Shown piece after piece: positions 25,601 to 33,500 of a DNA stretch of 64,000 nucleotides. Made by a program: the position numbers and the translations under genes. The notes beneath the pieces were generated by a model. The model was not told the origin of the DNA, ran no database searches, and saw nothing but the letters and a program-made list of their open reading frames with translations. Source of the stretch: Apostichopus japonicus (taxonomy: Eukaryota > Echinodermata > Holothuroidea > Aspidochirotida > Stichopodidae); assembly GCF_037975245.1 (NCBI RefSeq), contig NC_092562.1:19438054-19502053 (forward strand). The letters run 5' to 3'. Position 1 is the first letter of the stretch, and each line of letters starts with the position of its first letter.

Positions 25601-26399
25601 TGTCTACCATACATACTGTTGGAACTCTCCCTTGAAGCATAACTGTGTCAAGAAAGTAAAGATATATACTTATCTGAGGATCGTAAATAATGAATTTTAT
25701 ATGCAGGTTGATAACATTCTGGTCAATAATTTTGCTTCTGATAATTCTCAAGAGGCTTTCTGATATTGATATTAAATTTCTATTACTATAAAAAAAATAT
25801 ATCAAAAAAAATATAAAGTTTTGCATGCTGAAGTTGTTAGTTTAAAAGATGCATTCATCTTAAAAGAGGGACTCTCTGTGTTATATTAGTGTCACATGAT
25901 AAAGCTCATCTGTATTGCCTCCAGGTTTAAGCGTGATAGTACTACTTTAATGCAGGTTCAGTCTTCTCAAAATTCCCAAGGATTGTGGAGAGCCAATTAA
26001 GACAATATTAAGTCAATGATATGATTCAGTGTGTAGAAGGTGCTCTGAAAGTGGATTTAAAATATGTCTCTAATAATTGCATCTTTTTTTTGGGGGGGGG
26101 GGAGGGGGGTCAGTAAGATTCATAAAGAGGGAATTGTTTAATGTTGGGAAAAAGTCGGTAAAGCAGTTCTTTGTGTTGATTGTGCTCTATTTCAATATTA
26201 TGCATGGAGGGAAGATAAAGAAATCTTCACTCTCTGCTCTAGGACAACCCCCTGACCTCTTCTCCCTCCCCCCAAATCCCCTCCGGTCACATTATATAGC
26301 GGATCTTTTTATGAATGTGTAATTAACTAAATGTTCAAAATGCATTTAATTTTTTCTTTCTTTTTGTGACCTACAGGGAAATACCTCTCAGAAAGCTAG
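378..26399 (+). CDS. FCHO2: Muniscin, FCHO1/2-like: C-terminal 432 residues in nine exons (5' end outside window)
   Basis: Nine exons (378-499, 2550-2630, 8324-8478, 9430-9635, 10972-11127, 11941-12073, 12687-12889, 15631-15851, 26377-26399) join with matching phases into one open frame of 1300 nt ending in TAG. Residues about 1-150 are a Ser/Thr/Pro-rich linker with [13 protein letters not shown] and PPPLPEK. The rest is a mu-homology domain, with recognisable family stretches: [73 protein letters not shown] and KKRF-TGKYL at the C terminus. Muniscins act at the plasma membrane as early clathrin-coat pioneers, binding AP-2, Eps15 and cargo. The F-BAR domain would lie in upstream exons that are not seen, so SGIP1, which lacks F-BAR and shares this domain, remains possible. 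The symbol is by family resemblance only. Confidence 0.9.
557..813. repeat. Duplicated 50-bp segment in intron
   Basis: Two near-identical segments at 557-607 and 764-813 share ATATAGGAGTC-AACCT and TCTTTGGCC followed by TGTATATCTAA. The spacer between them (608-763) is unrelated. It may be a partial tandem duplication or two decayed copies of a dispersed repeat. Confidence 0.6.
1603..1631. repeat. (TA)n microsatellite
   Basis: Nearly pure alternating TA over about 29 bases. Confidence 0.9.
1754..2298. mobile_element. Possible MITE bounded by a 14-bp inverted repeat
   Basis: TGCAGGGGTGTGAT near 1754 is repeated in perfect inverse orientation (ATCACACCCCTGCA) at 2285-2298, about 545 bp apart. 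CAGGGGTG-type ends are common in hAT elements. I could not find a matching 8-bp target duplication (flanks GATAATTG and CAGTTGAC), so the call is weak. Confidence 0.35.
2550..2630 (+). CDS. FCHO2: FCHO-like exon 2: linker, LDLLTGLD
   Basis: 81-nt exon after acceptor TACTAACAG and before donor GTAAGG. Its first two bases (GT) complete the Ser codon begun in exon 1. It encodes a hydrophobic/acidic run, [11 protein letters not shown], and an aromatic patch ending RWSI. The last base starts the Ser codon completed in exon 3. Short Leu-Asp motifs in an endocytic linker may be adaptor or clathrin contacts (inference). Confidence 0.8.
3238..3445 (-). mobile_element. CR1/L2-type LINE fragment, C-terminal end of reverse-transcriptase ORF (frameshifted)
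   Basis: Read on the reverse strand, the segment gives [11 protein letters not shown], then [18 protein letters not shown] and [14 protein letters not shown] before a stop. This is the usual end of CR1/L2-like LINE ORF2 proteins. The two halves are in different frames: the switch falls in a run of eight T (eight A on the + strand, 3354-3361), where one base fewer would restore frame. It is a short, dead, truncated copy lying antisense in the FCHO-like intron. Confidence 0.75.
4711..4733 (+). repeat. T12-G11 homopolymer junction
   Basis: Twelve T followed directly by eleven G, then C. Similar T-run/G-run junctions occur at 10339-10357 (T9G10) and 26084-26102 (T8G11), all on the + strand inside the same gene. 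Confidence 0.9.
8324..8478 (+). CDS. FCHO2: FCHO-like exon 3: Pro/Ser-rich linker
   Basis: 155-nt exon with acceptor TACTTTTCTCCAG and donor GTAAAG. It completes a split Ser codon and ends in phase 0. It encodes NDLLQSP, a PPPLPEK proline motif suited to SH3 binding, a Ser-rich block and a Pro/Arg-rich end ([11 protein letters not shown]). Composition and position, directly before the mu-homology domain, match the muniscin linker. Confidence 0.85.
8648..8683 (-). ncRNA. Hammerhead-ribozyme-like motif
   Basis: On the reverse strand CUGAAGA (8673-8679) is followed by a perfect 5-bp stem with a 3-nt loop (AUCCU-GCU-AGGAU, 8658-8670) and then GAAAC (8652-8656). These match the core CUGANGA, stem II and GAAA of hammerhead ribozymes. 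Flanking GCCU and AGGU could form a 4-bp stem I, with AUC at the cleavage position. Stem III would be almost absent, as in the minimal hammerheads known from Penelope-like elements. Activity is doubtful; a decayed repeat end is the safer reading. Confidence 0.35.
8722..9350. repeat. Two tandem copies of a 314-bp unit
   Basis: GAATACAG-CAGGTTAATGAGC begins at 8731 and recurs at 9045, and similarity continues through the whole unit to GTACAAGTAAA-TTGACAA. The copies differ by scattered substitutions and small indels. The + strand is purine-rich (AGAGGGACA, GGGAAGAGG words). Confidence 0.9.
9430..9635 (+). CDS. FCHO2: FCHO-like exon 4: start of mu-homology domain
   Basis: 206-nt exon from phase 0 to phase 2, with acceptor TTTCCACAG and donor GTAAGT. 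It encodes a Ser/Phe/Pro segment, then [19 protein letters not shown] and [10 protein letters not shown]. This is the highly conserved entry of the FCHO/SGIP1 mu-homology domain, which folds like the AP-2 mu2 C-terminal domain. Confidence 0.95.
9636..10971 (+). other. Intron between FCHO-like exons 4 and 5
   Basis: Non-coding. The segment 10041-10250 is a diverged copy of 12241-12485 in a later intron. It also has the T9G10 junction (10339-10357) and a run of C (10858-10869). Confidence 0.8.
10041..10250 (+). repeat. Dispersed intronic repeat, copy A
   Basis: Shares GAGTGGTTTC, CATTTCAGT, AACTGCTTT, ATTATTAAGAAAA and GAACTGATTCTTAGTTG, in the same order, with 12241-12485. Both copies lie in introns of the same gene, in the same orientation, on either side of exons 5 and 6. 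Confidence 0.75.
10972..11127 (+). CDS. FCHO2: FCHO-like exon 5: mu-homology domain
   Basis: 156-nt exon in phase 2 to phase 2, acceptor TGTCGATAG, donor GTGAGT. It encodes [14 protein letters not shown], an NPSPPVL segment and a [10 protein letters not shown] segment, all matching the order of the muniscin mu-homology domain. Confidence 0.95.
11128..11940 (+). other. Intron between FCHO-like exons 5 and 6
   Basis: Contains a SINE-like repeat with an ATAC-type tail (11277-11370) and a TA microsatellite near 11570-11592. The 3' end is pyrimidine-rich before the TCGACAG acceptor. Confidence 0.8.
11277..11370 (+). mobile_element. SINE-like dispersed repeat, copy 1
   Basis: The segment GGTCAGCTTGCGGCT, AAGCCTATGAGGCTT (a 5-bp stem-loop), CGCGAGTTCCTGCTTGC and GGATC is followed by ATACATACATACAT. 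The same order, in reverse orientation, is found at 58556-58668, also with the tetranucleotide tail on the same side. A body with a fixed simple-repeat tail suggests a retroposed SINE. I see no clear tRNA A or B box. Confidence 0.7.
11941..12073 (+). CDS. FCHO2: FCHO-like exon 6: mu-homology domain
   Basis: 133-nt exon after TTATCGACAG, with donor GTAATT. The first base completes a split Asn codon. It encodes [14 protein letters not shown] and [11 protein letters not shown], corresponding to the well-conserved helix and strand in FCHO and SGIP1 (the family has WFNM or WVNM and YYNV-LKYQ here). Confidence 0.95.
12074..12686 (+). other. Intron between FCHO-like exons 6 and 7
   Basis: Holds the second copy of the dispersed intronic repeat (12241-12485), which has an internal minisatellite of GGTCCTATAAG units (12281-12355). 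Acceptor TTATTGCAG. Confidence 0.8.
12241..12485 (+). repeat. Dispersed intronic repeat, copy B, with GGTCCTATAAG minisatellite
   Basis: Same sequence order as 10041-10250, interrupted by four GGTCCTATAAG units (12281-12355) absent from copy A. Confidence 0.75.
12687..12889 (+). CDS. FCHO2: FCHO-like exon 7: mu-homology domain
   Basis: 203-nt exon, phase 0 to 2, acceptor TTGCAG and donor GTATGT. It encodes a [17 protein letters not shown] segment, [14 protein letters not shown] and PAATW. The Trp codon is split TG/G across the next intron, as expected from PAATWN in FCHO1. This motif slightly favours FCHO over SGIP1. Confidence 0.95.
12890..15630 (+). other. 2.7-kb intron between FCHO-like exons 7 and 8
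   Basis: Non-coding. It has a TATG microsatellite near 13018-13040, a 144-bp repeat with AGGTCA half-sites (13100-13385), and otherwise anonymous sequence. An open frame at 14756-14977 has no recognisable content. Confidence 0.75.
13100..13385. repeat. Diverged two-unit repeat (144 bp) with AGGTCA half-sites
   Basis: GTCAACAG followed by TCAAAGT appears at 13170 and 13314, with more similarity upstream (TAGTATGT / TGGTATGT) and downstream (GAAAAC-TT, AACATGATAACTTC-AAA). The second unit has AGGTCA-A-AGGTCA (13295-13307), an exact DR1 arrangement, with other AGGTCA at 13178 and 13312. Confidence 0.75.
15631..15851 (+). CDS. FCHO2: FCHO-like exon 8: mu-homology domain, near C terminus
   Basis: 221-nt exon, phase 2 to 1, acceptor GGGAATGCAG and donor GTAAGA. 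It encodes [40 protein letters not shown] and [12 protein letters not shown]. All are diagnostic blocks of muniscin C termini. Confidence 0.95.
16200..16650. repeat. Tandem repeat, about 112-118-bp units, nearly four copies
   Basis: The word CATGGTTT (CACGGTTT in the last) occurs at 16243, 16357, 16475 and 16587. Each is followed by ATATCTTATAGAAT-ATA-CCAAA and TTGGTTACCATT, then GGTC-ATC-ATT. Units differ by substitutions, so the array is old. Confidence 0.85.
16785..17138 (-). other. Unexplained reverse-strand open frame in a more GC-rich patch
   Basis: Reverse-strand frame open for about 117 codons, from an upstream stop at 17139-17141 to a stop at 16785-16787. It includes [16 protein letters not shown] and [17 protein letters not shown]. 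Base composition is visibly richer in GC than surrounding intron. No family was recognised and no convincing splice sites were found. It may be an antisense exon, a retrocopy or chance. Confidence 0.2.
17971..18285. repeat. Two tandem copies of a 159-bp unit
   Basis: TCACAATA-GAACA-ATTTGTTT-GCGAGGGCCGTT starts at 17991 and again at 18150. The matching continues through TATAAAT-AAATT, GATTTTTTT, GAGCACATCTGCCGTTAGC and TATGTGTGCTTT. Confidence 0.9.
21270..22100. repeat. Simple-sequence-rich segment, CA/CATA-type
   Basis: 21480-21620 is rich in ACATA and CACACA words. Flanking sequence has the look of old repeat DNA, but I cannot assign it to a family. Confidence 0.4.
22405..22480 (-). mobile_element. 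Possible remnant of LINE ORF2 C terminus
   Basis: Reverse-strand translation gives [15 protein letters not shown] then a stop. It resembles the VVN-WN-LP--VV block of CR1/L2-type LINEs, as in the fragment at 3238-3445, but it is much shorter and more diverged. Confidence 0.3.
23015..23093. repeat. 39-bp tandem duplication
   Basis: AACCTCAGTGCGGT, TTTGTACATTAAATA and AACATCTT occur twice in tandem with a 39-bp period. Few differences suggest a recent event. Confidence 0.9.
24660..25205. repeat. Degenerate satellite, about 67-bp units, eight copies
   Basis: The anchor ACAT plus TC/CTGC-AT-TGT occurs at about 24676, 24746, 24816, 24883, 24955, 25018, 25081 and 25147. Each unit has a GTTATATG/TATTATGTG-like word and a TATAGAAGTGT-like word. 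Spacing is 63-72 bp with heavy divergence. Confidence 0.65.
26377..26399 (+). CDS. FCHO2: FCHO-like terminal coding exon (seven residues and stop)
   Basis: After acceptor TGACCTACAG, two bases complete a Gly codon and AAA TAC CTC TCA GAA AGC TAG gives GKYLSES and stop. GKYL directly after KKRF-T is the usual muniscin end, so this tiny exon is well supported despite the 10.5-kb intron before it. Confidence 0.88.
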
Positions 26400-26440
26400 C
26401 CACTGGACTCCTTCTGTAGCTACAACATGCAATAGCTGTT

Positions 26441-26555
26441 GCTACAGTACACACATAGTGATGCTACAGTAGACGCATAGTGAAGCTACAGAACACGCAT
26501 AGTGTTGCTACAGTAGACGCATAGCAGCTTCTAGAACATACATAGTAGCAGCTAC
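26441..26555. repeat. 22-bp tandem repeat in 3' UTR
   Basis: GCTACAG starts at 26441, 26463, 26485 and 26507, an exact 22-bp spacing, with A-ACGCATAGTG between. One or two decayed units follow (26527, 26551). Confidence 0.9.
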
Positions 26556-27254
26556 CACACGGAAAACAGTCTCAGCTTCATTACTAGCCAGCAAGTGTCA
26601 GTTCAAATATGTCAGAAGACAAATCTGGTCACAGGGAACATTGTAATTACGATTTGAAATCACGGAATGCGCTCTGCAGAAGTTGGCCCTGCGTGGACAG
26701 ATGGCAGTGTTTGTGGGTACATGCACAACTGAATCGTGACGGTTAAATAATGCTGAACGACTGTGAGATTGGCAGAACAGGTCTACTTGGATCTGGGAAG
26801 CAGCGACATGGTTGCAAGTGCTTTAGTTTTTCTTCTTGAGCATGTGCCACACAAAAGATTTGTAGCATCTTTTTGAATATTTGGTCACATGTGTTTGGGT
26901 TTGAGCACATCAGTGGCGACGAATGAGTGTATTATTGGTTTAATCTTTAGGAAAATAGTGGTCCTTGGAAGGTTTTCAGATTGACAGACTGAAAGAAAGG
27001 AAGTTGGTTGAGGAGACGGCGGTTCCTATCGATGAGAGCTTTTGTGTACCTCACCATCCGAAATTGTCTGTCCCTTCTCAACCCAGTGTGCAAGCCCAAC
27101 CATACCACGTTGTCAAGGGAAAGATCTCGGAAACTTTTGATATACTAAAGGAATTAAGATATAGAGACATTTTACTGTACATAACAAAACAGAAAAAATA
27201 GAAAGTGTGATATAACTGTGGGCTTCTGTTTTTGCTTGCATCTCAGATAACATC

Positions 27255-27260
27255 AATAAA
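27255..27260 (+). terminator. Candidate polyadenylation signal AATAAA
   Basis: Canonical AATAAA about 860 bp after the stop, followed by a T-rich stretch. Choice among several hexamers is a guess. Confidence 0.35.
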
Positions 27261-28550
27261 TGACTATTACATTCTTTTTATTACCAAATATTGAAAACTA
27301 ACAGCAAAAGTGCAGGTTAAATTGTTTTGAAATGAGCCACACTTCTAAAGTGCCCATATTTTTAGCTGGGACAAACTTTATGTACATTCAAAAGACCCCG
27401 GAAGTTGTGATTAAGCTGTAAAGTTCATACACTTGCCCGGCGGCATCGTTGTTTAGAAAATGCATTTACTTCTATTGATCCATCCTCTATTATTAAGAAT
27501 AAGATCAAAAAACGTTTTATATTTGTTTTTTAGGTAGGCTCACTAGGTGGTGTGTTAGTGGGACATGTTAGTGATAGGACCACACTGTAGAGCTTGTAAA
27601 TGCATAATGTTTTCCAGTATGTAGAGAATCATTTTAGAATTTATTAGAAGGAAAGAAAATGATCAATTTCAGGAGGGGGGTGGGAGAGGGGTGGGAAATC
27701 AACAGAGACCTAAATTTTGTATCTCTTGTTCATTGTTTCCCTGCTTTAACAATGGTCTTTACCAGTTTACTCTTTACAGAGACTATAATGTCAGATTCAG
27801 TAAAATATTTAATATTTTAATGTCAGCTGTAATGGAATAAGAGAAGAAAGGTTTTGTGTGTGTACAAAATAGACAGTTCATTGCGAATATGTTATGAATA
27901 TATGATTTAAGTTCTTTCGATCGGACATTTTCTGACGGTTCGGGATTTACGGAAGCTTTCTCGCATGGACAAACTGTTTGGTTCATGGAGGTCACAATTT
28001 ACCGATTCCTATGCAAGGTCCAAGAAAAATAAATTATTTTACTGTTATGTTTATGTTTTATCTAAAAATGGTTTTTATTTAAGTTTTATGAAAATCTGTT
28101 ATGATTACTATTTCTTTTATGGAATCCTGCATTGAGGAGAACTATGTCTTGTGTTTGGTATCAGCTGTGATAACTGATTTTATGAGATGATACATGCATC
28201 ATTGTTTAATATGATATTATATAATATTGTAGAGGATGAGGCGTGGCAGGGCCTTAGATGAAATGGATAGGTGCCGAAATGGTTTACATGTACATGTAAT
28301 AACAAATGATAATCAAAGAATGTTTGGACTCCCCCCACAAGTGTAGTTGAAATGAAGGAAATTATTATCACCAGTTTGCATGTGAGACATCTTACTGTAA
28401 CAAAAATTCCTCAAGGGAAGGGGGAGAGGGCGAAGACACACCATTCTCTAACCTTTTTGCCCCACCCCCAATTCAAATGCTGGCTGTTGGGAGGGGAAAG
28501 GAAGGAGTACAATTAATATAACTTGGATTAATGCTCGCTGTGTTCGAAGG

Positions 28551-28682
28551 TTATATTTGTATTTGGGTTTTGTGGATACTTCTGCTCACTTCTGCTCAAG
28601 GCAATATTTGTATTTGGGTGTTGTGGGATAATTATGCTCAAGGCAATATTTGTATTTGGGTGTTGTGGATACTTCTGCTCTA
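28551..28682. repeat. Three-unit tandem repeat (42-51 bp)
   Basis: ATATTTGTATTTGGGT, TTGTGG and CTTCTGCTC/TTATGCTC with AAGGCA recur at 28553, 28604 and 28646. Confidence 0.9.
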
Positions 28683-29147
28683 GTTATCCTTCCGTCTCTG
28701 ATTGCCTCAACCAGGCAAAACAAGTATAAGAAACATCTTCTCTTCAAATTTCAGTCATTTTAGAAGTTTTGAAAATGAATGATGGTATCATTGGGTAAGA
28801 CACTGTTCTCTCAAAATTTATAGTGCTCACAGTGTTACCTTACTTGGAAACAAAAATGATTGTAAAATGATCGTAAGGCCTCAAAACTCAGTTCACTGCA
28901 TATACTGAGTCGTAAATGTAGTTTTAACCGGTCAACGAAAAGAGCCTGTGACTCCTACCTAGTGCAAATTATTTCGAACCAAACATTGTGGCCATGGTGA
29001 GATTATTTGTATTTGTCTGGGATAGAGCCTCCTTAATCTGAAGTTTTGTCATCACCAGCAAGAAAACTTGATTCCATACAGGAATGTCATTAATTTTCAA
29101 TCTTTCACTCACAGTGTCACACAGATGGTTTGTTTGTTGTGGTTTTG

Positions 29148-29161
29148 GTCACCATAGTAAC
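29148..29161. promoter_or_regulatory. X-box-like (RFX) site
   Basis: GTCACCATAGTAAC fits the RFX consensus GTHNYYATRRNAAC at all positions. Function is unknown. Confidence 0.35.
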
Positions 29162-29474
29162 TAGTTGCTTCTCATCTCCATCTGGGAGAAATATTATTGC
29201 AAGCCCATTTAATCTGAGTAATGAGAAATCAATAATTTTTATTTTTTTGCCCGTTATGATTTAAGGTAGCAATCAAGGTTGAAAGAAGCACCCTCTAAAT
29301 TATTTTGTGGATTAAACATTTCAGATATATTGCCATAAAGGATTGCGGAATAGACATCACCGCATATAGAACTATACAAATAGATAAAACAGGTCACCAA
29401 ACCTTAACAGTGTACAAAATATGTTTGTAATTTTGTGGTTACTTTGACTAGTTTTGAGTCAACTCACCAGGAAG

Positions 29475-29575
29475 GATTCAGTGCAGGTTTTATTTGGGGA
29501 GGGGGGGGGGGGGGTGAAGATTCAGTGCAGATTTTATTTGGGGGGCGGGTGAAGGATTCAGTGCAGTATTGGGGG
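29475..29575 (+). repeat. G-rich three-unit repeat
   Basis: GATTCAGTGCAG occurs at 29475, 29519 and 29555. It is followed by TTTTATTTGGGG in the first two and by runs of G in all. Several guanine runs allow quadruplex formation on the + strand. Confidence 0.85.
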
Positions 29576-29890
29576 GGTGCTCACTCCCATTGAGGTTTAG
29601 TTTCCGTCTGTGCCATTCTGTGGACAATAAGCAGCTGAAGATTTTAGAAAAAGATACTGAAGAAGAAAAAAATCAACAAAATAGAATCAATATGACAACC
29701 AACATAGAACAGGGGTAATAGTTGAATTAGTTGTGCACATTTGCTTTCTCAACCAATATTGCAGTGGATAAAAGGTTGGTTTGTTTTACCAAGTATAAGT
29801 ATCCCAAAACGGGTGCCAGAGATTGTTATCTTACTCTTTTGGTTAATTTACATTATACTCCTATAATATCATGGATAGGGAGATAGAAGA

Positions 29891-30013
29891 AGGTGGGTAA
29901 AGGTGAAGTAGGGGTGGGTAAGGGTGGAGTAGTGGTGGGGGTGGGGAAGGGGTAGAGTAGGGGTGGGGAAGGGGTGGAGTAGGGGTGGGGAAGGGGTGGG
30001 GTAGGGGTGGGGA
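29891..30013 (+). repeat. 22-bp G-rich minisatellite
   Basis: Units of the form GTAGGGGTGGGGAAGGGGTG, with starts at 29908, 29929, 29957, 29979 and 30001. Each unit has three G4 runs. The proline-rich open frames on the reverse strand are only its translation. Confidence 0.95.
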
Positions 30014-30289
30014 ATGTCCGGCGTCCCTTGCCTGGTGATGTTCGGTGTCAATGTTACTGATTCTACCAGTATGGATTTGTTCCTCAGGCAGGCTTGTATT
30101 GGATACACTAAGTCCCTGGTTGCCGGTGGAATCGTTAGGATTCTGTCTGAGAATCGAGAAATAACCGCTTGGGGAAATCCTCACCTTCTCAAATTGTTCC
30201 TTTTTGGATGAGCTCTCTGCTCACCCAGAGATGTACATCACCGCAAGGAGGCAGGCAGTATATAGTGAGGATAAGAAATTAAAAAAGGA

Positions 30290-30560
30290 TCGTGCAGAGA
30301 GATTCGTGCAGACTTCTATAACGTTTTGTTGTTAGAGGTGCCAAAAAGAGTTGATCATTCAACCATTCTGTTTCCTGCCAAGCCAAAATGTTTTCTCGTT
30401 AGAGGTGCCCATCAGAGCCGATTGTGCAGCCTTTTTGTTTCGTGCAGAGGTCTATAACGTTTTCTTGTTAGTGGTGCCCAATAGAGTTGATCGTTTAGCC
30501 TTCCGGTTGGAGCAGAGATTTAATATGTTGCTGTTAGAGGGCGAGTTGCCCATCCAGCCC
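30290..30560 (+). repeat. About 67-bp tandem repeat, four units
   Basis: GTTAGAGGTGCC-type words occur at 30331, 30398, 30467 and 30533. Other shared words are CGTGCAGA, TATAACGTTTT, AGAGTTGATC and CAGCCTT. A + frame of 80 codons (30351-30593) runs across it, but it shows only the repeat. Confidence 0.85.
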
Positions 30561-30593
30561 CACCCCCCCCCTTCCCCCTCATTAGATTCGTAA

Positions 30594-33500
30594 ACTCTAT
30601 CGTATCGATAGTTTTCCCTAATATTAATTTTGGGGGCAGGAAGTATGTATATATATATGAGGACATAATATGACTAGTATGAAATGTAAATAAGAAAAAA
30701 AAATCTGTTTGTACATTAAACTCAGAAGGATATATGACTGTGCATTATTTTATCTTTAGATATAAACACTGGATAAAACGAGAACATCTTTCTTGGTCGA
30801 TTTAGAAAAAAAAAGGAAAAAATTACAATTGTTAAATATATGAATTTTTGGGCAATTTCTTCTCTTTTTTTTTTTTGGAACAGATATAATGTCACATTGT
30901 TAGAAAACTTAAAATTAATTCTACGTATGCTTCATAGATTCAAAAAGAGAAAAAAGAAAAATATAAATAATAAGAACAATGGCTTACGTTTAAATCTACG
31001 GCCCAATATATGCGGTTGCAAATGTAAGTATCATTGGAGTTAAATCTATATGAAAATATACTTATGTTTCTTTGCAAAATATATTGTAACTTATGAAAAT
31101 ATTGATCGTTACTCGCTTTGTTTTATTTTGTGTGTGTTTTTCGTTTTTGTTTGTATTCTATTTGAAGTATTAACAAAGCCTGTTGAACAACTAGTTACTG
31201 AATCATCATAGTCAGGGCCAGGATCTGCCTTTGGATGATGAGAACATGACACCCACAATATAACCCCCAGTCCCTCCCCCTCCCCTTCCTCACCCCAACA
31301 TAGCCAATATAATCTTTCATTCTCCTTGGTGATATTGCTGACCCCCCCCCCCCCGTGCTGAAAGGATGAATGAAAGCCTGAATTCACGTCTGGATCAGCA
31401 TACCCTGCGGTTCCATGGAATTTTGTAAAAATATATTCATCGTTAAAGTAAATCACGTTAGTATTGTTTTCATACAGACCATGTTTTGTTTCTAATGTTT
31501 GCTATGGGTAACCGTAGTAATGAGCGCACACTCAACGAAATGAATTTGAGATAGGATGGTTAAACAAAATAACTGTTACAGTCTATTCGTCTCCCAATGC
31601 CTGGGTGGTTTATGTAGTCCTAACCACGTGATTCTTGATACTACTCACATACTCTTCGTCTAATATCCCACTGAGAACCAGTCTGTTTCAATTTTGTTAG
31701 AGGATAGGCGTAGGCTTACTTAAGTTTAAAAAAATTATGAAGGAAACTAATGTTCCAACTCCCTGCAGCTTCATAGCTTAAATGTTCCGCTGCTAAGGTA
31801 ACCAACTACAACATTAATTCATGTTCATTTAGAGAGAGTGTATCGTGCAATCAACAGTGATACCAGACAAAGAAATAAGATGTGTTCATGTGTGACATTA
31901 ACCACTGTGTCCAACAGAATGTAGGTATTGCATGCAAAGTCGAGTAAATCATTTGTAGCCATTGGTAGCAGGTTGACGCAACCACGTATATTTCTGGGGA
32001 CTTGGACCACCCAGGCAAAAATCAGGGCGATCAGCGGCATGCCCACCTTACCCCTACTCGCAGACAAGTTATTACAAAAAAATCCTTGCGTACAGTGTAC
32101 TTCAATATATAACATGCATGCGGGATGCAGGCCATAAAAACTCGTCACCAACGCGTGTCAACAGTTGCAAAATATGTCACCATTTTGCCATCGCTGAAGC
32201 AGCCCCCACTTAACCAAAAAATTTCAAAAGGGGGACGAGTAAATATCTCACCCCTTCCTCCTCCCCACTCCCTCCCCAGTACTAGAAGACAGATCCTTTG
32301 AATGTCTATAACATAAATGATTCCGTTGCCATATCGCGACTGCGTTTAAATCGAAGCACATTTAGCTTCACATTTCGTTTGGTTGTAACTTTGTATGTAT
32401 TATAACTCTGAAAAAAGGTTCACGGTGCAGTAACACTGTACATATTACTACTTGGACAACCATCCATGAATATAACTAGGAAACTTATCGTTTAACAGCT
32501 AGGTTGCTGCTCTTATAATACCCGAGTTTTAACCGGTAAATATAATGCACGAAAATTTGTATCCCATGAACACTTTTAATGTAAGATGTTCCTTTCGATC
32601 GACAAACCTTTCAAGTTTGTCTAAGTTTCGCAAATCCTGGTGGATTTAGATGGACTGGAATAACATTATTACGGGTAAATAATCTTTACTTTAATTAACT
32701 ATTCTATGAGGTAACAACCAGATCGTCACAACGTGATCGGGCGTGCGCAAAGTTCCTCCCCCCCCCCACCTCCACCTTTATAAGGCAGTTTGTTTTTTCA
32801 TTGTTTTGTCTTCTTTTCTCGCATTCAATCAGAGAAGAATTTGGCCACTCCTCCGGACCCCAACACCGCTTCGGTGCGGACCTTTTTTAGAGTGGAATGG
32901 TGTATTCTGAGGCATTTTTATGATATAAATTAGATCTATATTTAGCTCTGCACGCAATGTCGTCCAGACAAATACTTTTATTTTTTTGCGTGGCGTTGAA
33001 AACGGTGTTGTGCACCCCAACAACCCCTCTTAGATCCTGTCACTGTCACTGCATAGTTGTATAAAGTAAAACAGAAAGGTAAGTAAATATGGGCTACTTG
33101 AGAAATTACTAACACTTATACTAATAAATATTATCTTCACCTGTTGGATGTCTACACTATTTAGTTCTTGCATCCAAGAGGGCGGAAGATGGATGAATGA
33201 GGAAAACCGTGGCGCAGATGTGCTTTTTCAACATTTATTTATTGCTTAAAACATCCATTATAATGTCGCCCCTCCCCTCCCCCCCTTAAAAAAATAGTAT
33301 GACGTCACCCTCCAATCCACCTGCACGCGAGGGCATTAATTTTATTTATAACTGACTTAAGTCGGCATCATGAATGCCCCCTCTTAAATAGTGCGGTACT
33401 CTATAAATATCATACTGTCTCCATTTACACATAGAGAGAGGGAGAGAGTTTCGCCTTCACTATACCACTAAGTGCTAAATACGCCCCGGGCAGACCTTCA

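Larger units (their letters stand above)
15852..26376 (+). other. 10.5-kb last intron of FCHO-like gene
   Basis: The intron runs to acceptor TGACCTACAG. It contains tandem repeats (16200-16650, 17971-18285, 23015-23093, 24660-25205), an unexplained reverse open frame (16785-17138), possible LINE remnants (22405-22480), G-rich tracts (18585, 18770) and a T8G11 junction. No exon homologous to muniscins was seen inside. Confidence 0.75.
26400..27280 (+). other. Probable 3' UTR of FCHO-like gene
   Basis: Follows the stop in the same exon. It opens with a 22-bp tandem repeat (26441-26555). A plausible polyadenylation signal lies at 27255. The true end is not determined, as more AATAAA hexamers occur downstream (for example 28028). 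Confidence 0.5.
27281..29474. other. Non-coding stretch after the FCHO-like gene
   Basis: Either distal 3' UTR or intergenic. It has a three-unit repeat (28551-28682) and an X-box-like site (29148-29161). No coding region is recognised. Confidence 0.6.

Noticed and set aside
29861-30184. Proline-rich reverse open frames
   Set aside because: They are translations of the G-rich 22-bp minisatellite on the opposite strand. The non-repetitive part has no recognisable domain.
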